From positions 62,001-126,000 of the forward strand of contig NZ_VISR01000032.1 of assembly GCF_007827595.1 (NCBI RefSeq): a DNA stretch of 64,000 nucleotides. The letters run 5' to 3'. Below are positions 20,433 to 29,100 of the stretch, one piece after another. The notes under the pieces were generated by a model. It was not told the DNA's origin. It searched no databases and was given only the letters and a program-made list of their open reading frames with translations. A program made the position numbers and the translations under genes. Position 1 is the stretch's first letter; each line of letters begins with the position of its first letter. The DNA is from Streptomyces sp. BK340 (lineage in GTDB: Bacteria; Actinomycetota; Actinomycetes; Streptomycetales; Streptomycetaceae).

Positions 20433-21386
20433 GTGCAGCGCTGGCGTGGCTTGGAGGACATCCCCCAGGACTGGGGGCGCAGCGTCGTCACCATCGGTTC
20501 CTACGACGGCGTTCACCGCGGCCACCAGCTGATCATCAAGCATGCCGTGGACCGCGCCCGTGAGCTGGGCGTCCCGGCCGTCGTCGTCACCTTCGACCCG
20601 CACCCCAGCGAGGTCGTCCGCCCCGGCAGCCACCCGCCCCTGCTCGCCCCGCACCACCGCCGTGCCGAGCTGATGGCGGAGCTGGGCGTCGACGCCTGCC
20701 TCATCCTCCCCTTCACCACCGAGTTCTCGAAGCTGTCTCCGGCCGACTTCGTCGTCAAGGTGCTGGTCGACAAGCTGCACGCCAAGGCGGTCGTCGAGGG
20801 CCCGAACTTCCGCTTCGGCCACAAGGCGGCCGGCGACGTGGAGTTCCTCACCGAGCAGGGCAAGGTCTACGACTTCGAGGTCGAGGTCGTGGACCTGTAC
20901 GTCAGCGGTTCGGCGGGCGGCGGCGAGCCGTTCTCCTCGACCCTGACCCGGCGCCTGGTCGCCGAGGGCGACGTGGCCGGCGCCCGCGAGATCCTGGGCC
21001 GCCCGCACCGGGTCGAGGGCGTGGTCGTCCGCGGCGCCCAGCGCGGCCGCGAGCTGGGCTTCCCCACGGCCAACGTGGAGACGCTCCCGCACACCGCGAT
21101 CCCCGCCGACGGCGTGTACGCCGGCTATCTGCACGCGCAGGGCGAGATCATGCCCGCCGCGATCTCCGTCGGCACGAACCCGCAGTTCGACGGCACCGAG
21201 CGCACGGTGGAGGCCTACGCCATCGACCGCGTCGGCCTCGACCTGTACGGCCTGCACGTGGCCGTCGACTTCCTGGCGTACGTGCGTGGCCAGGCGAAGT
21301 TCGAGTCGCTGGAGGCCCTGCTGGAGCAGATGGCCGAGGACGTGAAGCGGTGCCGGGAGATCGTCGCCGAGGAGGCGCAGGCCTGA
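20433..21386 (+). CDS. ribF: Bifunctional riboflavin kinase / FAD synthetase
   Basis: A 317-residue enzyme that makes FMN from riboflavin and then FAD. The N-terminal nucleotidyltransferase domain shows 'VVTIGSYDGVHRGHQLI' (HxGH-like) and 'GPNFRFGHKAAGD'. The C-terminal riboflavin kinase domain has 'GRELGFPTANV' at about 205-215 and the late 'FLAYVRGQAKFESLEALLEQM'. GTG 20433 follows AGGAGCGG. It is convergent with the ESX-associated ATPase gene. Confidence 0.95.
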   Translation: MQRWRGLEDIPQDWGRSVVTIGSYDGVHRGHQLIIKHAVDRARELGVPAVVVTFDPHPSEVVRPGSHPPLLAPHHRRAELMAELGVDACLILPFTTEFSKLSPADFVVKVLVDKLHAKAVVEGPNFRFGHKAAGDVEFLTEQGKVYDFEVEVVDLYVSGSAGGGEPFSSTLTRRLVAEGDVAGAREILGRPHRVEGVVVRGAQRGRELGFPTANVETLPHTAIPADGVYAGYLHAQGEIMPAAISVGTNPQFDGTERTVEAYAIDRVGLDLYGLHVAVDFLAYVRGQAKFESLEALLEQMAEDVKRCREIVAEEAQA

Positions 21387-21414
21387 GGTCCCCCGCGGCT
21401 CTTCTACGAAACGA

Positions 21415-21449
21415 AAGGGCGGCCGGTGCACATCGCACCGGCCGCCCTT
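21415..21449. terminator. Bidirectional terminator between ribF and the EspI-like gene
   Basis: A perfect 15-bp stem (21415-21429 with 21435-21449) with a five-base loop, flanked by A/T-rich bases on both sides, lies between two converging genes. It can act in both directions. Confidence 0.82.
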
Positions 21450-21461
21450 CGTCGTGCCGAC

Positions 21462-24400
21462 CTACTGCTGCGGCGGCGGGGCCTGCGGAGGCTGCCCACC
21501 CTGCGGTGGCTGCGGGTATCCGTAGAGCTCGGGCTGCGGCGGCTGTTCCTGCGGCGGCTGGCCCTGCTGGGGCGGGTACGGCTGGCCCGGGGCGGCCTGC
21601 GGGTAGGGCTGGCCCGGCTGCTGGGGCGGGTAGGGCTGCGGCTGGCCCTGCTGCGGCGGGTACGGCTGGCCGGGGTAGGGCTGGCCGGGGTACTGCTGAC
21701 CCGGCATGGGCTGGCCAGGCATCGGCTGACCAGGGACCGACGCACCCGGCATGGGCTGACCCGGCATGGGCTGACCCGGCATGGGCTGACCCGGCATCGC
21801 CTGGCCCGGCATCGGCGGGGCGGCCATCGGCGGCGGGTTGCCGTCGCTGGTCCACAGCCCGTGCGACTGCTGGTGGCGTACGAAGTCCTCGGCCACCATG
21901 GCGGCGAGGTTGAAGTACGCCTCCCGCACCTTGGGCCGCATCATGTCGAGGTCGACCTCGGCACCGGCGGACAGGTGCTCGTCGAACGGCACCACGACCA
22001 CACCGCGGCAGCGCGTCTCGAAGTGCCCCACGATGTCCTCGACCTTGATCATCTTGCCGGTCTCGCGGACCCCGGAGATCACGGTGATGGAACGGGAGAC
22101 CAGGTCGGCGTAGCCGTGCGCGGACAGCCAGTCCAGGGTCGTACTGGCGCTGCTCGCACCGTCGACGGACGGCGTCGAGATGATGATGAGCTGGTCGGCG
22201 AGGTCGAGCACCCCACGCATCGCGCTGTACAGCAGACCGGTACCCGAGTCGGTCAGGATGACCGGGTACTGCCGGCCGAGCACGTCTATCGCGCGCCGGT
22301 AGTCCTCGTCGTTGAACGTGGTCGACACGGCCGGGTCGACGTCGTTGGCGATGATCTCCAGACCGGAGGGCGCCTGCGACGTGAAGCGGCGGATGTCCAT
22401 GTACGAGTTGAGGTACGGGATCGCCTGGACCAGGTCGCGGATGGTCGCACCGGTCTCCCGGCGCACCCGTCGGCCGAGCGTGCCGGCGTCCGGGTTCGCG
22501 TCGATGGCGAGGATCTTGTCCTGCCGCTCGATGGCGAGGGTGGAGCCGAGCGCGGTGGTGGTGGTCGTCTTGCCGACACCGCCCTTGAGGCTGATGACCG
22601 CGATCCGGTAGCAGGACAGCACCGGCGTGCGGATCAGCTCCAGCTTGCGCTGCCGCTCGGCCTCCTCCTTCTTGCCGCCCAGCTTGAAGCGGGACGAGGC
22701 GGCAGTGGGCCGGCCGCTCTTCGCCTTCTGCCTCTTGGAGTTGAGCAGCCGGTCCGAGGACAGCTCCACGGCCGCGGTGTAACCCAGCGGCGCCGCACCC
22801 GGGTTGGTCATCTGCCGCTGGTCGTGCTGCACGGGCTGCGGCCAGGCGGCACCGGCACGGGGGTCGACGGCCGGCTGCGGGGCACCCTGGGCGGCCTCGG
22901 GCTGCTGTGGAGGCTGGGGCTGCTGTCCGGGCTGGGGGAAGCCGTAGCCGCCGGGCTGGGCCGGGGGGTTGGGGGTGCCGGGCTGGGGGAAGCCGTAGCC
23001 GGACTGCGGGGCGGGGCCGCTGGGGGGCGGCTGCTGTCCCGGCTGGGGGAAGCCGTAACCACCGGGCTGGGCCGGCGGGGTGGGGGTGCCGGGCTCCGGA
23101 GCGCCTTGGGCGGCCTCGGGCTGCTGTGGAGGCTGGGGCTGCTGTCCGGGCTGGGGGAAGCCGTAGCCGCCGGGCTGGGCCGGGGGGTTGGGGGTGCCGG
23201 GCTGGGGGAAGCCGTAGCCGGACTGCGGGGCGGGGCCGCTGGGGGCCGGCTGCTGTCCCGGCTGCGGGAAGCCGTAACCGCCCGGCGGTGTCTGCTGCGG
23301 TGCCGGTGCGGGTGCCGCCGGCTGTGCTGCAGTGGGGGCGGGGACGCCGGGGGCACCAGGAGTGCCCTGGGCGTAGGGCTGGCCGGGCTGCGCCGCAGCC
23401 GGCGGAGTGGGCATGCCGGGCTGGTTCCAGGCGGCGGGCGCGGGCTGCGGTGCCTGTGGCTGGAACGGCGGCTGCTGGGGCGGCACGGCCGGGTATCCAG
23501 GAGCGGCGTGCGGCGGCACCTGGGCAGCGTTCGGCTGCGGCATCGACGGGTCGGCCGGCTGCGGCTGCGCGGGCCACTGTGCGGCCGGGGCCGGGGCGGC
23601 GGGCTGGTAGGAGGGCGGCAGTGGGGGCACGTTGCCCTGCGGCGCCGGCGGGGGTGCCCAGCCGGGCTGGGCGCCCGGTACGGCCTCCGGGCCCGTAGGG
23701 GCGGAGTCGGCGGCCGCGGAGCCCGCGGGTACGGATCCGGCAGCCTGTGCGGCCTCGGGACCCACGGGGGGCGAGGCGGCGCCCTGTGCGGCCTCGGGGC
23801 CTGCGGGGGCCGGCGCGGTGTCCTGTGCGGCTTCCGGGCCCGCTGCGGCGGGTCCGGCGTCCTGCGTGTCCGCCCTCGTGGCGGGAGCCTCGCCCGACCG
23901 GGCGTCGCTGTTCTCCGCGCCGTCCGTCTGCGCCTGGGCGCTCGGGGTGGAGGCCGCCTCCGGGGAAACGCCGTCACCCTGGGCCGTGTCGGCGCCGGCC
24001 GTGTCTTCTTCGCCGTGCTCCTGCTCGTCGGCGGGCGCGGACTCGTCACCGGTGTCCGGGAGGTCGGTCACCGCGGAGTCCTTGTGGGCGTCCGGCTCCG
24101 TCCCCTCGGACGGGGCGTCGACGCCGTCCGGCTCCTCGGCCGTGTGCGCAGTGGCGGCAGCGGAGGGTTTGTCCTCGGTGTTCGTGTCCGCGCCGGACTC
24201 CGGAAGGCCGTCGCCGTCGCCGTCGACCTCATCGCTCGGCGTCGACTCGGCGGCACCGACCGGCTGTTCGGCGGACGGCTCGCTGCCGTACGCGTGGCTG
24301 CCGGTGTCGGCATTCGTCCCGGACTGCTCGGCAGCGGCCGCCGCGGCCTCCCGCTCCGCGAACTCCCGCTTCAGCGCGGAGGAGGAGATCCGCATGGTCG

Positions 24401-24848
24401 CGCCGCTGACGAGGTCTCCGCCGGCTCCCTCGGCCGGAACCAGGGGCGCGACGACAGGGGCGACCGGGGCCTCGGGCGCGGCAACAGGCGTGGCCGGGGC
24501 CGCAGGCGGGGCGACGGGAGTGGCCGGAGGCGCGGGCGGGGCGGCAGGGGCGGACCCCGCCGTCCAGGCCGGCTGGAAGCCGCTGCCGGGCGGCACGTCC
24601 GGAACCCCGAACGGCTGCCCGACCGGCGGCGGAGGCGCGGCGGGAGTGGCCGCCGGGGGCGGCACCGGAGCCGACGAGGGCGCACCGGTCGCACCGGTCG
24701 CACCACCCGACGCGTTCTGCGTGTACCAGGCGGGCGGCGCGTAGTCGATCGTGAACTCGCCCGTCATCTCGATGCCGGACTCCGCGTCGGTCTGGTCGTC
24801 GTCGGGTGTGTCCCAACCCCCGCGGATCCCGTCCCGATCGCTGTTCAC
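21462..24848 (-). CDS. EspI-like MinD/ParA-type ATPase with Pro/Gln-rich arms
   Basis: A 1128-residue protein. Residues 1-700 are low complexity: acidic first, then Pro/Gln/Gly/Ala-rich. The ATPase domain lies at about 745-1000, with deviant Walker A 'KGGVGKTTTTTALGSTLA' near residue 755, 'IDANPDAGTLGRRV' and 'ILTDSGTGLL'. The C-terminal 110 residues are PGQPMPGQ and QPYPPQQGQ repeats. This architecture matches EspI-like ATPases of mycobacterial ESX loci, thought to tune secretion. A 219-bp (73-codon) near-identical tandem duplication lies at about 22887-23300. It forms the left end of the ESX region. Start ATG 24846-24848 has AGGAGG nearby. Confidence 0.82.
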   Translation of the reverse strand: MNSDRDGIRGGWDTPDDDQTDAESGIEMTGEFTIDYAPPAWYTQNASGGATGATGAPSSAPVPPPAATPAAPPPPVGQPFGVPDVPPGSGFQPAWTAGSAPAAPPAPPATPVAPPAAPATPVAAPEAPVAPVVAPLVPAEGAGGDLVSGATMRISSSALKREFAEREAAAAAAEQSGTNADTGSHAYGSEPSAEQPVGAAESTPSDEVDGDGDGLPESGADTNTEDKPSAAATAHTAEEPDGVDAPSEGTEPDAHKDSAVTDLPDTGDESAPADEQEHGEEDTAGADTAQGDGVSPEAASTPSAQAQTDGAENSDARSGEAPATRADTQDAGPAAAGPEAAQDTAPAPAGPEAAQGAASPPVGPEAAQAAGSVPAGSAAADSAPTGPEAVPGAQPGWAPPPAPQGNVPPLPPSYQPAAPAPAAQWPAQPQPADPSMPQPNAAQVPPHAAPGYPAVPPQQPPFQPQAPQPAPAAWNQPGMPTPPAAAQPGQPYAQGTPGAPGVPAPTAAQPAAPAPAPQQTPPGGYGFPQPGQQPAPSGPAPQSGYGFPQPGTPNPPAQPGGYGFPQPGQQPQPPQQPEAAQGAPEPGTPTPPAQPGGYGFPQPGQQPPPSGPAPQSGYGFPQPGTPNPPAQPGGYGFPQPGQQPQPPQQPEAAQGAPQPAVDPRAGAAWPQPVQHDQRQMTNPGAAPLGYTAAVELSSDRLLNSKRQKAKSGRPTAASSRFKLGGKKEEAERQRKLELIRTPVLSCYRIAVISLKGGVGKTTTTTALGSTLAIERQDKILAIDANPDAGTLGRRVRRETGATIRDLVQAIPYLNSYMDIRRFTSQAPSGLEIIANDVDPAVSTTFNDEDYRRAIDVLGRQYPVILTDSGTGLLYSAMRGVLDLADQLIIISTPSVDGASSASTTLDWLSAHGYADLVSRSITVISGVRETGKMIKVEDIVGHFETRCRGVVVVPFDEHLSAGAEVDLDMMRPKVREAYFNLAAMVAEDFVRHQQSHGLWTSDGNPPPMAAPPMPGQAMPGQPMPGQPMPGQPMPGASVPGQPMPGQPMPGQQYPGQPYPGQPYPPQQGQPQPYPPQQPGQPYPQAAPGQPYPPQQGQPPQEQPPQPELYGYPQPPQGGQPPQAPPPQQ
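22887..23300 (-). repeat. 219-bp in-frame tandem duplication
   Basis: Two nearly identical copies with a 219-base period (the block starting at 22891 recurs at 23110) inside the Pro/Gln-rich arm of the EspI-like gene. Each encodes GYGFPQPG-type units. The high nucleotide identity implies recent duplication or ongoing homogenisation. Confidence 0.85.
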
Positions 24849-25209
24849 AGTTCCTCCTGGTGTGGTCGAACACCCTTGTGCCGGGCTTGGGGGCGACCGT
24901 TCCTGTCGTACGATTCGCCGGGCTTCCCCCTGGGGCCGGTTGACCCCTTTTGTCGCGGAGCGCGCATCGCCCGCTCACGGAAACTCGCGACGTGCCCGGC
25001 ACCAGCCTAATCACCTGAAGCGCGGGCCCGGCAGGCCCGGCCGCCCCTTCGTGCCCGTCCGACGCGTCACACCGGCCCCGACACCTCCGAGGCACATGGG
25101 GACGTACACCAAAACGTGACGAAGGCGCGACGCGCTCAACCGCCGATAGCGCGCGAATTCACGTGATAGCGCGCCAGCCACCGTGAAAACGGACCAAGTT
25201 GGACGTCCG
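24849..25209. other. Intergenic region upstream of the EspI-like gene
   Basis: A 361-base stretch without a credible gene. It should contain the promoter of the minus-strand EspI-like gene and the end of the EccE operon. A direct repeat GATAGCGCGC occurs at 25145-25154 and 25165-25174, spaced by 20 bases (two helical turns), which could be a paired binding site. It lies 36 bases beyond the stop codon of the upstream gene. No clear terminator stem was seen. Confidence 0.4.
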
Positions 25210-25974
25210 TCAGTCCATCCGGCGTGCCACGCCCAGCAGTCCGGTCTCGGCGTCCGTCGCCCGCGTCACCACATACTGCCGGTCCCGCTCCGTGCACCAC
25301 AGCGTCACGCCGTCCGGCAGCGTGGGCAGCGAATCCAGCTCCGGACGCGGCAGCCCGAGCACCCGCCCGATCTCCGCCGCCTCGTCCGGGGACACCCGCT
25401 GCACGCCCACCAGACGTGCCTGACGCATCAACCGCGGCGCCACCGGGCTGAGATACGGCAGCAGCGTCAGCACCGACTGCCACGGCGCCGACACCACACG
25501 CCCGCGCGGAGGCCGCATGCCGCAGTCCCGCACCACGAGCACGGGCGTACCGGCCGAGGCGCCCTGCGGGGGCACACGGCCGACGTCGTACACCGCGAGG
25601 CCGTTCTGTCCGCCGCCCATGGCGTGCACCATCGGCATCCAGGCCTGCGCCCGGCCCGTCTCCACGGCCACGCGCGCGCCCGTCGCGGCCGCGCGCAGCG
25701 CCATGACCTGAGCGGTCCACAGACCGCCGATGAGCACGATGTCGTACGGGGTCGGGCGGTTGACCCCGAGCACGGCTGGATGGCCCTCGGCGTTGTCGCC
25801 GACCACCACGCCGTCGTCGCCTATCGGCAGGGACAGAGTGTCCGCCTGTTCCAGGGGCAGCGCGTGCCGCGGGTGGCGGGGACCCAGCAGGCCGAAGCCG
25901 GTGCGCAGCCGCTCGCCGAGGCCCGGCGCCGGCCGGTCCGTCTCCGACGGGGCGGGCGAAGTGGTCACGGCCAT
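25210..25974 (-). CDS. Conserved ESX-associated protein downstream of eccE
   Basis: A 254-residue protein I do not recognise as a named family. It has no signal peptide or membrane helix. It contains 'SLPIGDDGVVVGDNAEGHPAVLG', 'PYDIVLIGGLWTAQVMALRAAATGARVAVETGR' and 'VVSAPWQSVLTLLPYLSP', suggesting an alpha/beta fold, perhaps a degenerate nucleotide-binding fold. It starts in a TGATG overlap with the eccE stop, so it is translated from the same message. By position it is likely an accessory of the EccE membrane module. Confidence 0.72.
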   Translation of the reverse strand: MAVTTSPAPSETDRPAPGLGERLRTGFGLLGPRHPRHALPLEQADTLSLPIGDDGVVVGDNAEGHPAVLGVNRPTPYDIVLIGGLWTAQVMALRAAATGARVAVETGRAQAWMPMVHAMGGGQNGLAVYDVGRVPPQGASAGTPVLVVRDCGMRPPRGRVVSAPWQSVLTLLPYLSPVAPRLMRQARLVGVQRVSPDEAAEIGRVLGLPRPELDSLPTLPDGVTLWCTERDRQYVVTRATDAETGLLGVARRMD

Positions 25975-27344
25975 CAGCGGGCACCTCCGAGCGGCAGGGT
26001 GGCGAGAACGCCGGGGAGTTGTTCACGGTCCAGGCGTGCGAGCCCGGTCCGCGTCTGCCGCGCCGTCTGCTCCAGATCGCGCCGCGCGTCGGTCAGCTCC
26101 TGGTTGCTGCGGCCGGTGATCCGCAGATGGCCGGTGATGGCCACGTTCTGCTGCGCGCCCTTGGCCAGCGTCAGGCTGAACGTCGTCGCCAGCGCGGGAA
26201 CCGCCGTCAGCTGTGCCACCAACTGCGCCAGCGAGCCGCCGGATCCGCCCAACTGGGGCCAGCGGCGCACCCAGTAGGTGGTGTGCCGGCGGTTGTCGCA
26301 GCGCCAGCTGCGGCTGGACTCCTCGGTTCGGCGCTGCGGCGCCTCACCCCGTCCGGCCTGGGCCGCCTGGGCCGTCACCATCGGGTTGGCGCACGCGGAG
26401 GTGGCGATGGCGGCCGTCAGCTCTTCCTCGGTGAGCACGTTCGCCTGGAACCCGGCGCCGGTCAGCCGGCTCGCCAGGTGCTCGGCCGAGCGGGTCAGGC
26501 ACTTCTGCGCGCCCACAAGACCGCCACCGCGCGCGGCCACCGCCTCCGGGCACAGCTCGGGATCGAGCTTCAGCGCGATCCACGTGATGCGCACCGCGGG
26601 GGAGCCGGTCTGGGCCTGCAGCGGCGCGTAGTTGCTGACCACGACCGACTGCTGGGGCAGATGCAGCGCGGGTGCGGGCTGCGTGTGCACCACGATCTGC
26701 GCCGACTCCAGCCGGATCCCGTCGACTTCGAGGACGTCGCGCACCAGGGCCAGCGGCAGCGGTCTGCGGCTGCGCTCCGCGCGCAGCGCGTCGGCGCCCG
26801 ACTCCACCTGGAGCACCGCGGTCAGGAAGCCGCCGTCGCCCACCATGCCGATGGGCCGCTGGTCGCGGTCGTCGCCGCGGCTGTAGCTGTACGTGCGCAG
26901 GGTCGGGTCGCACTCCACGGCGGGCGCGAGACCGGAGTCGGTGCCCAGCGGCACCGGCGTGCTCGCAGCCCGCCGCCTGCGGGCCCGCAGCGCCAGCAGG
27001 GTGCCGAGCCATTCCGGCAGGGAGCGCCCCCGCCGTCGTACGACGGCGAGCACCACGAACACGGCGGCGACGACAGAGGCGGAGATCAGCGCGACCGTAC
27101 CCAGAAGCCACCCGCACACCACGAGCGCGCCCGCGATCTCCAGCAGCACCAGCCGCTGCACCGCGAACGAACCGCCGCGCCCCGAACGGGACTCCAGATG
27201 TGGCGCGAAAGCGCCCTGATACGGCGTGGGTGCCTGCTCGGCGCCCGACCGGGAGGAAGAAGTGCCGCGACCACGCGACCGGCGCGCACCACCCGACCGT
27301 GACCCCGATTGCGATCGCGACCGGTTCCGCGTTGCGGAAGCCAT
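25974..27344 (-). CDS. eccE: Type VII secretion membrane protein EccE
   Basis: About 456 residues. A Ser/Arg-rich cytoplasmic head (residues 1-60) precedes two adjacent membrane helices (about 63-100, 'LVLLEIAGALVVCGWLLGTVALI...') and a soluble domain with the 'RPIGMVGDGGFLTAVLQVE' segment typical of EccE. EccE sits at the rim of the EccBCDE inner membrane complex. ATG 27342-27344 is preferred because the basic head starts there; an in-frame GTG directly before it and a start 28 codons upstream are alternatives. It is divergent from eccB and overlaps the next gene by one base. Confidence 0.85.
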   Translation of the reverse strand: MASATRNRSRSQSGSRSGGARRSRGRGTSSSRSGAEQAPTPYQGAFAPHLESRSGRGGSFAVQRLVLLEIAGALVVCGWLLGTVALISASVVAAVFVVLAVVRRRGRSLPEWLGTLLALRARRRRAASTPVPLGTDSGLAPAVECDPTLRTYSYSRGDDRDQRPIGMVGDGGFLTAVLQVESGADALRAERSRRPLPLALVRDVLEVDGIRLESAQIVVHTQPAPALHLPQQSVVVSNYAPLQAQTGSPAVRITWIALKLDPELCPEAVAARGGGLVGAQKCLTRSAEHLASRLTGAGFQANVLTEEELTAAIATSACANPMVTAQAAQAGRGEAPQRRTEESSRSWRCDNRRHTTYWVRRWPQLGGSGGSLAQLVAQLTAVPALATTFSLTLAKGAQQNVAITGHLRITGRSNQELTDARRDLEQTARQTRTGLARLDREQLPGVLATLPLGGAR

Positions 27345-27549
27345 CACTCCAAAACCCCCGAACTCTCCCGAAAACCCTTGCGCTCCGGTCCCTTCAAGCC
27401 CTGAGCACCCTACCCGTGCCACACGCACGTCCTAGCAACAGGCATAGTAGGGGCCGGGTCTGACACTTGAGACACCAGAGCAACCGAGGGCGGGGGACGG
27501 ATCTTCACAGGTCCCCCACGGCTCCGCAACGGGGAGAGAGCGGACACAG
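27345..27549. promoter_or_regulatory. Divergent eccE / eccB control region
   Basis: A 205-base divergent interval that must carry promoters for both the minus-strand eccE unit and the plus-strand eccB-mycP unit. A CATAGTAGG segment near 27445 is a possible -10 element for eccB, but no good -35 partner was found. An ACGGGGAGAG ribosome binding site precedes eccB. Confidence 0.4.
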
Positions 27550-29073
27550 ATGGCATCACGGCGGGACGAACTCAACGCCTACACCTTCGCGAAGCGCCGC
27601 ACGCTCGCATCATTCCTGCAGCCTTCCCCCTCCGGCTCGGAGGAGGGCGCCCCCAAGCCACTGGGCGCGCTGGTGCCCGGCGCCGTCGTCGGCGTCGTGA
27701 TCCTCGCGGTGTTCGGCGCGATCGGCATGTTCAGCCCTACCGCGCCCAAGGGTTGGGACAAGCCGGAAGAACACGTCATCGTCGCCAGCGAGTCGACCAC
27801 GCGGTACGTCGTACTGAAGACGGGCACGCAGAGCCAGCTGCACCCGGTCCTCAACATGGCCTCGGCCAAGCTCCTTCTGGACCCCAGCCACGACAGCGTC
27901 ATCACCGTCGACGAGAAGATCCTGGACAGCGGCAAGCCCCCGCACGGCGCCACCATCGGCATTCCCTACGCCCCCGACCGCCTGCCCACCTCGGACGAGG
28001 CCGAGGCCGCCAAGCGCTGGGTGGTCTGCGAACGCCCCGGCGACGGCGGCCGCGCCATCCAGAAGGCGGCGTTCGTCCTCGCGAAGAAGGAATGGCCGAA
28101 GACGGACGGGCCGAACAAGCTCACCCACGGCGACCTGATGTACGTCGTCGCCCCGGACGGCAAGACCCAGTACGTCGTCGACGCGCGGGGCACGGCGTAC
28201 CAGATCGCCGACCCGACGAACAAGGAATTGCTCAAGGCCCTCGACACCCAGGGCCGCGCCCCACAGCGGGTCTCCCAGCAATGGCTCGACACCCTCCACA
28301 AGGGCGACCGAATCGCGATCCCGCCGATCCAGGGCACGCCCGGCGCGAAGGCCAACGCCTCGGCCCTGCTACGGCAGTACGACAAGATCGGCGAGGTCAT
28401 CAAGGCCTACGACGGCCAGTCGATGCAGTACTACGTCGTGCTGCAGGGAAAGGTCGCCCGGATATCCGAGTTCACGGCCACGCTCCTGCTCAACAGCGGG
28501 GACCTCATCGGCACGGACCAGGCCGGTGAGGCGCAGCAGGTCAGCCCCGGCGCGGTCGCCGACAGCACCACGTTCTACGGGAACAAGAACTGGCCGACGT
28601 ACAAGCCGAAGACGGTGAACGACGGCTCCAGCACCACCAGCGGTCGCAACACGGTCTGCAACGTGATGCGCTCGGTCGCCGGCGACGGCAAGACCACGCT
28701 GTCGACCTGGGCGGGCACCGACTTCCCCGCCCAGCTGCCCACCGGCTCCTCCAGCGGCTACGTCACCGCGGGCTCCGGCCAGCTCTACCGCCAGTTCCAG
28801 GGCACGGCGACCAACGACGGCGGTGTCTTCCTGGTCACCGACACGGGCCTGCGCTACGCCCTGCAGTCCAACAGCGACAGCGCCACCGACGACCAGGGCA
28901 TCGGCTCCTCCGCCAAGCGGCGCAAGGAGGAGCTGAGCCAGGCAAAGATCGCCCAGACCCGCCTCGGCTACGAGAACCTGAAGCCCACGCCCGTCCCCCT
29001 GGAGTGGTCCAGGTTCCTGCCGACGGGCCCGCGCCTGTCGGAGGCGGCGGCACGGCAGCCGCAGGGTTCGTAG
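27550..29073 (+). CDS. eccB: Type VII secretion protein EccB
   Basis: A 507-residue EccB with the hallmark N-terminus 'MASRRDELNAYTFAKRRTLASFL', one membrane helix at about 40-62 ('LVPGAVVGVVILAVFGAIGMF') and a long extracytoplasmic part with repeated beta units ('DLMYVVAPDGKTQYVVDARGTAYQI', 'YVTAGSGQLYRQF'). EccB anchors the ESX complex on the outer face of the membrane. It is followed 27 bases later by mycP, the usual order. Confidence 0.92.
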   Translation: MASRRDELNAYTFAKRRTLASFLQPSPSGSEEGAPKPLGALVPGAVVGVVILAVFGAIGMFSPTAPKGWDKPEEHVIVASESTTRYVVLKTGTQSQLHPVLNMASAKLLLDPSHDSVITVDEKILDSGKPPHGATIGIPYAPDRLPTSDEAEAAKRWVVCERPGDGGRAIQKAAFVLAKKEWPKTDGPNKLTHGDLMYVVAPDGKTQYVVDARGTAYQIADPTNKELLKALDTQGRAPQRVSQQWLDTLHKGDRIAIPPIQGTPGAKANASALLRQYDKIGEVIKAYDGQSMQYYVVLQGKVARISEFTATLLLNSGDLIGTDQAGEAQQVSPGAVADSTTFYGNKNWPTYKPKTVNDGSSTTSGRNTVCNVMRSVAGDGKTTLSTWAGTDFPAQLPTGSSSGYVTAGSGQLYRQFQGTATNDGGVFLVTDTGLRYALQSNSDSATDDQGIGSSAKRRKEELSQAKIAQTRLGYENLKPTPVPLEWSRFLPTGPRLSEAAARQPQGS

Positions 29074-29100
29074 CGGAGCGGGCGGAGGAGAAGCGAACTC

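Noticed and set aside
22900..23300. Repeated blocks suggesting an inserted element
   Set aside because: The 219-bp period is in frame within the EspI-like gene and encodes GYGFPQPG units, so it is a coding duplication.
21426..25010. 1194-codon plus-strand open frame antisense to the EspI-like gene
   Set aside because: Leu/Gly/Arg-rich shadow; the minus-strand product has a clear ParA-type Walker motif.
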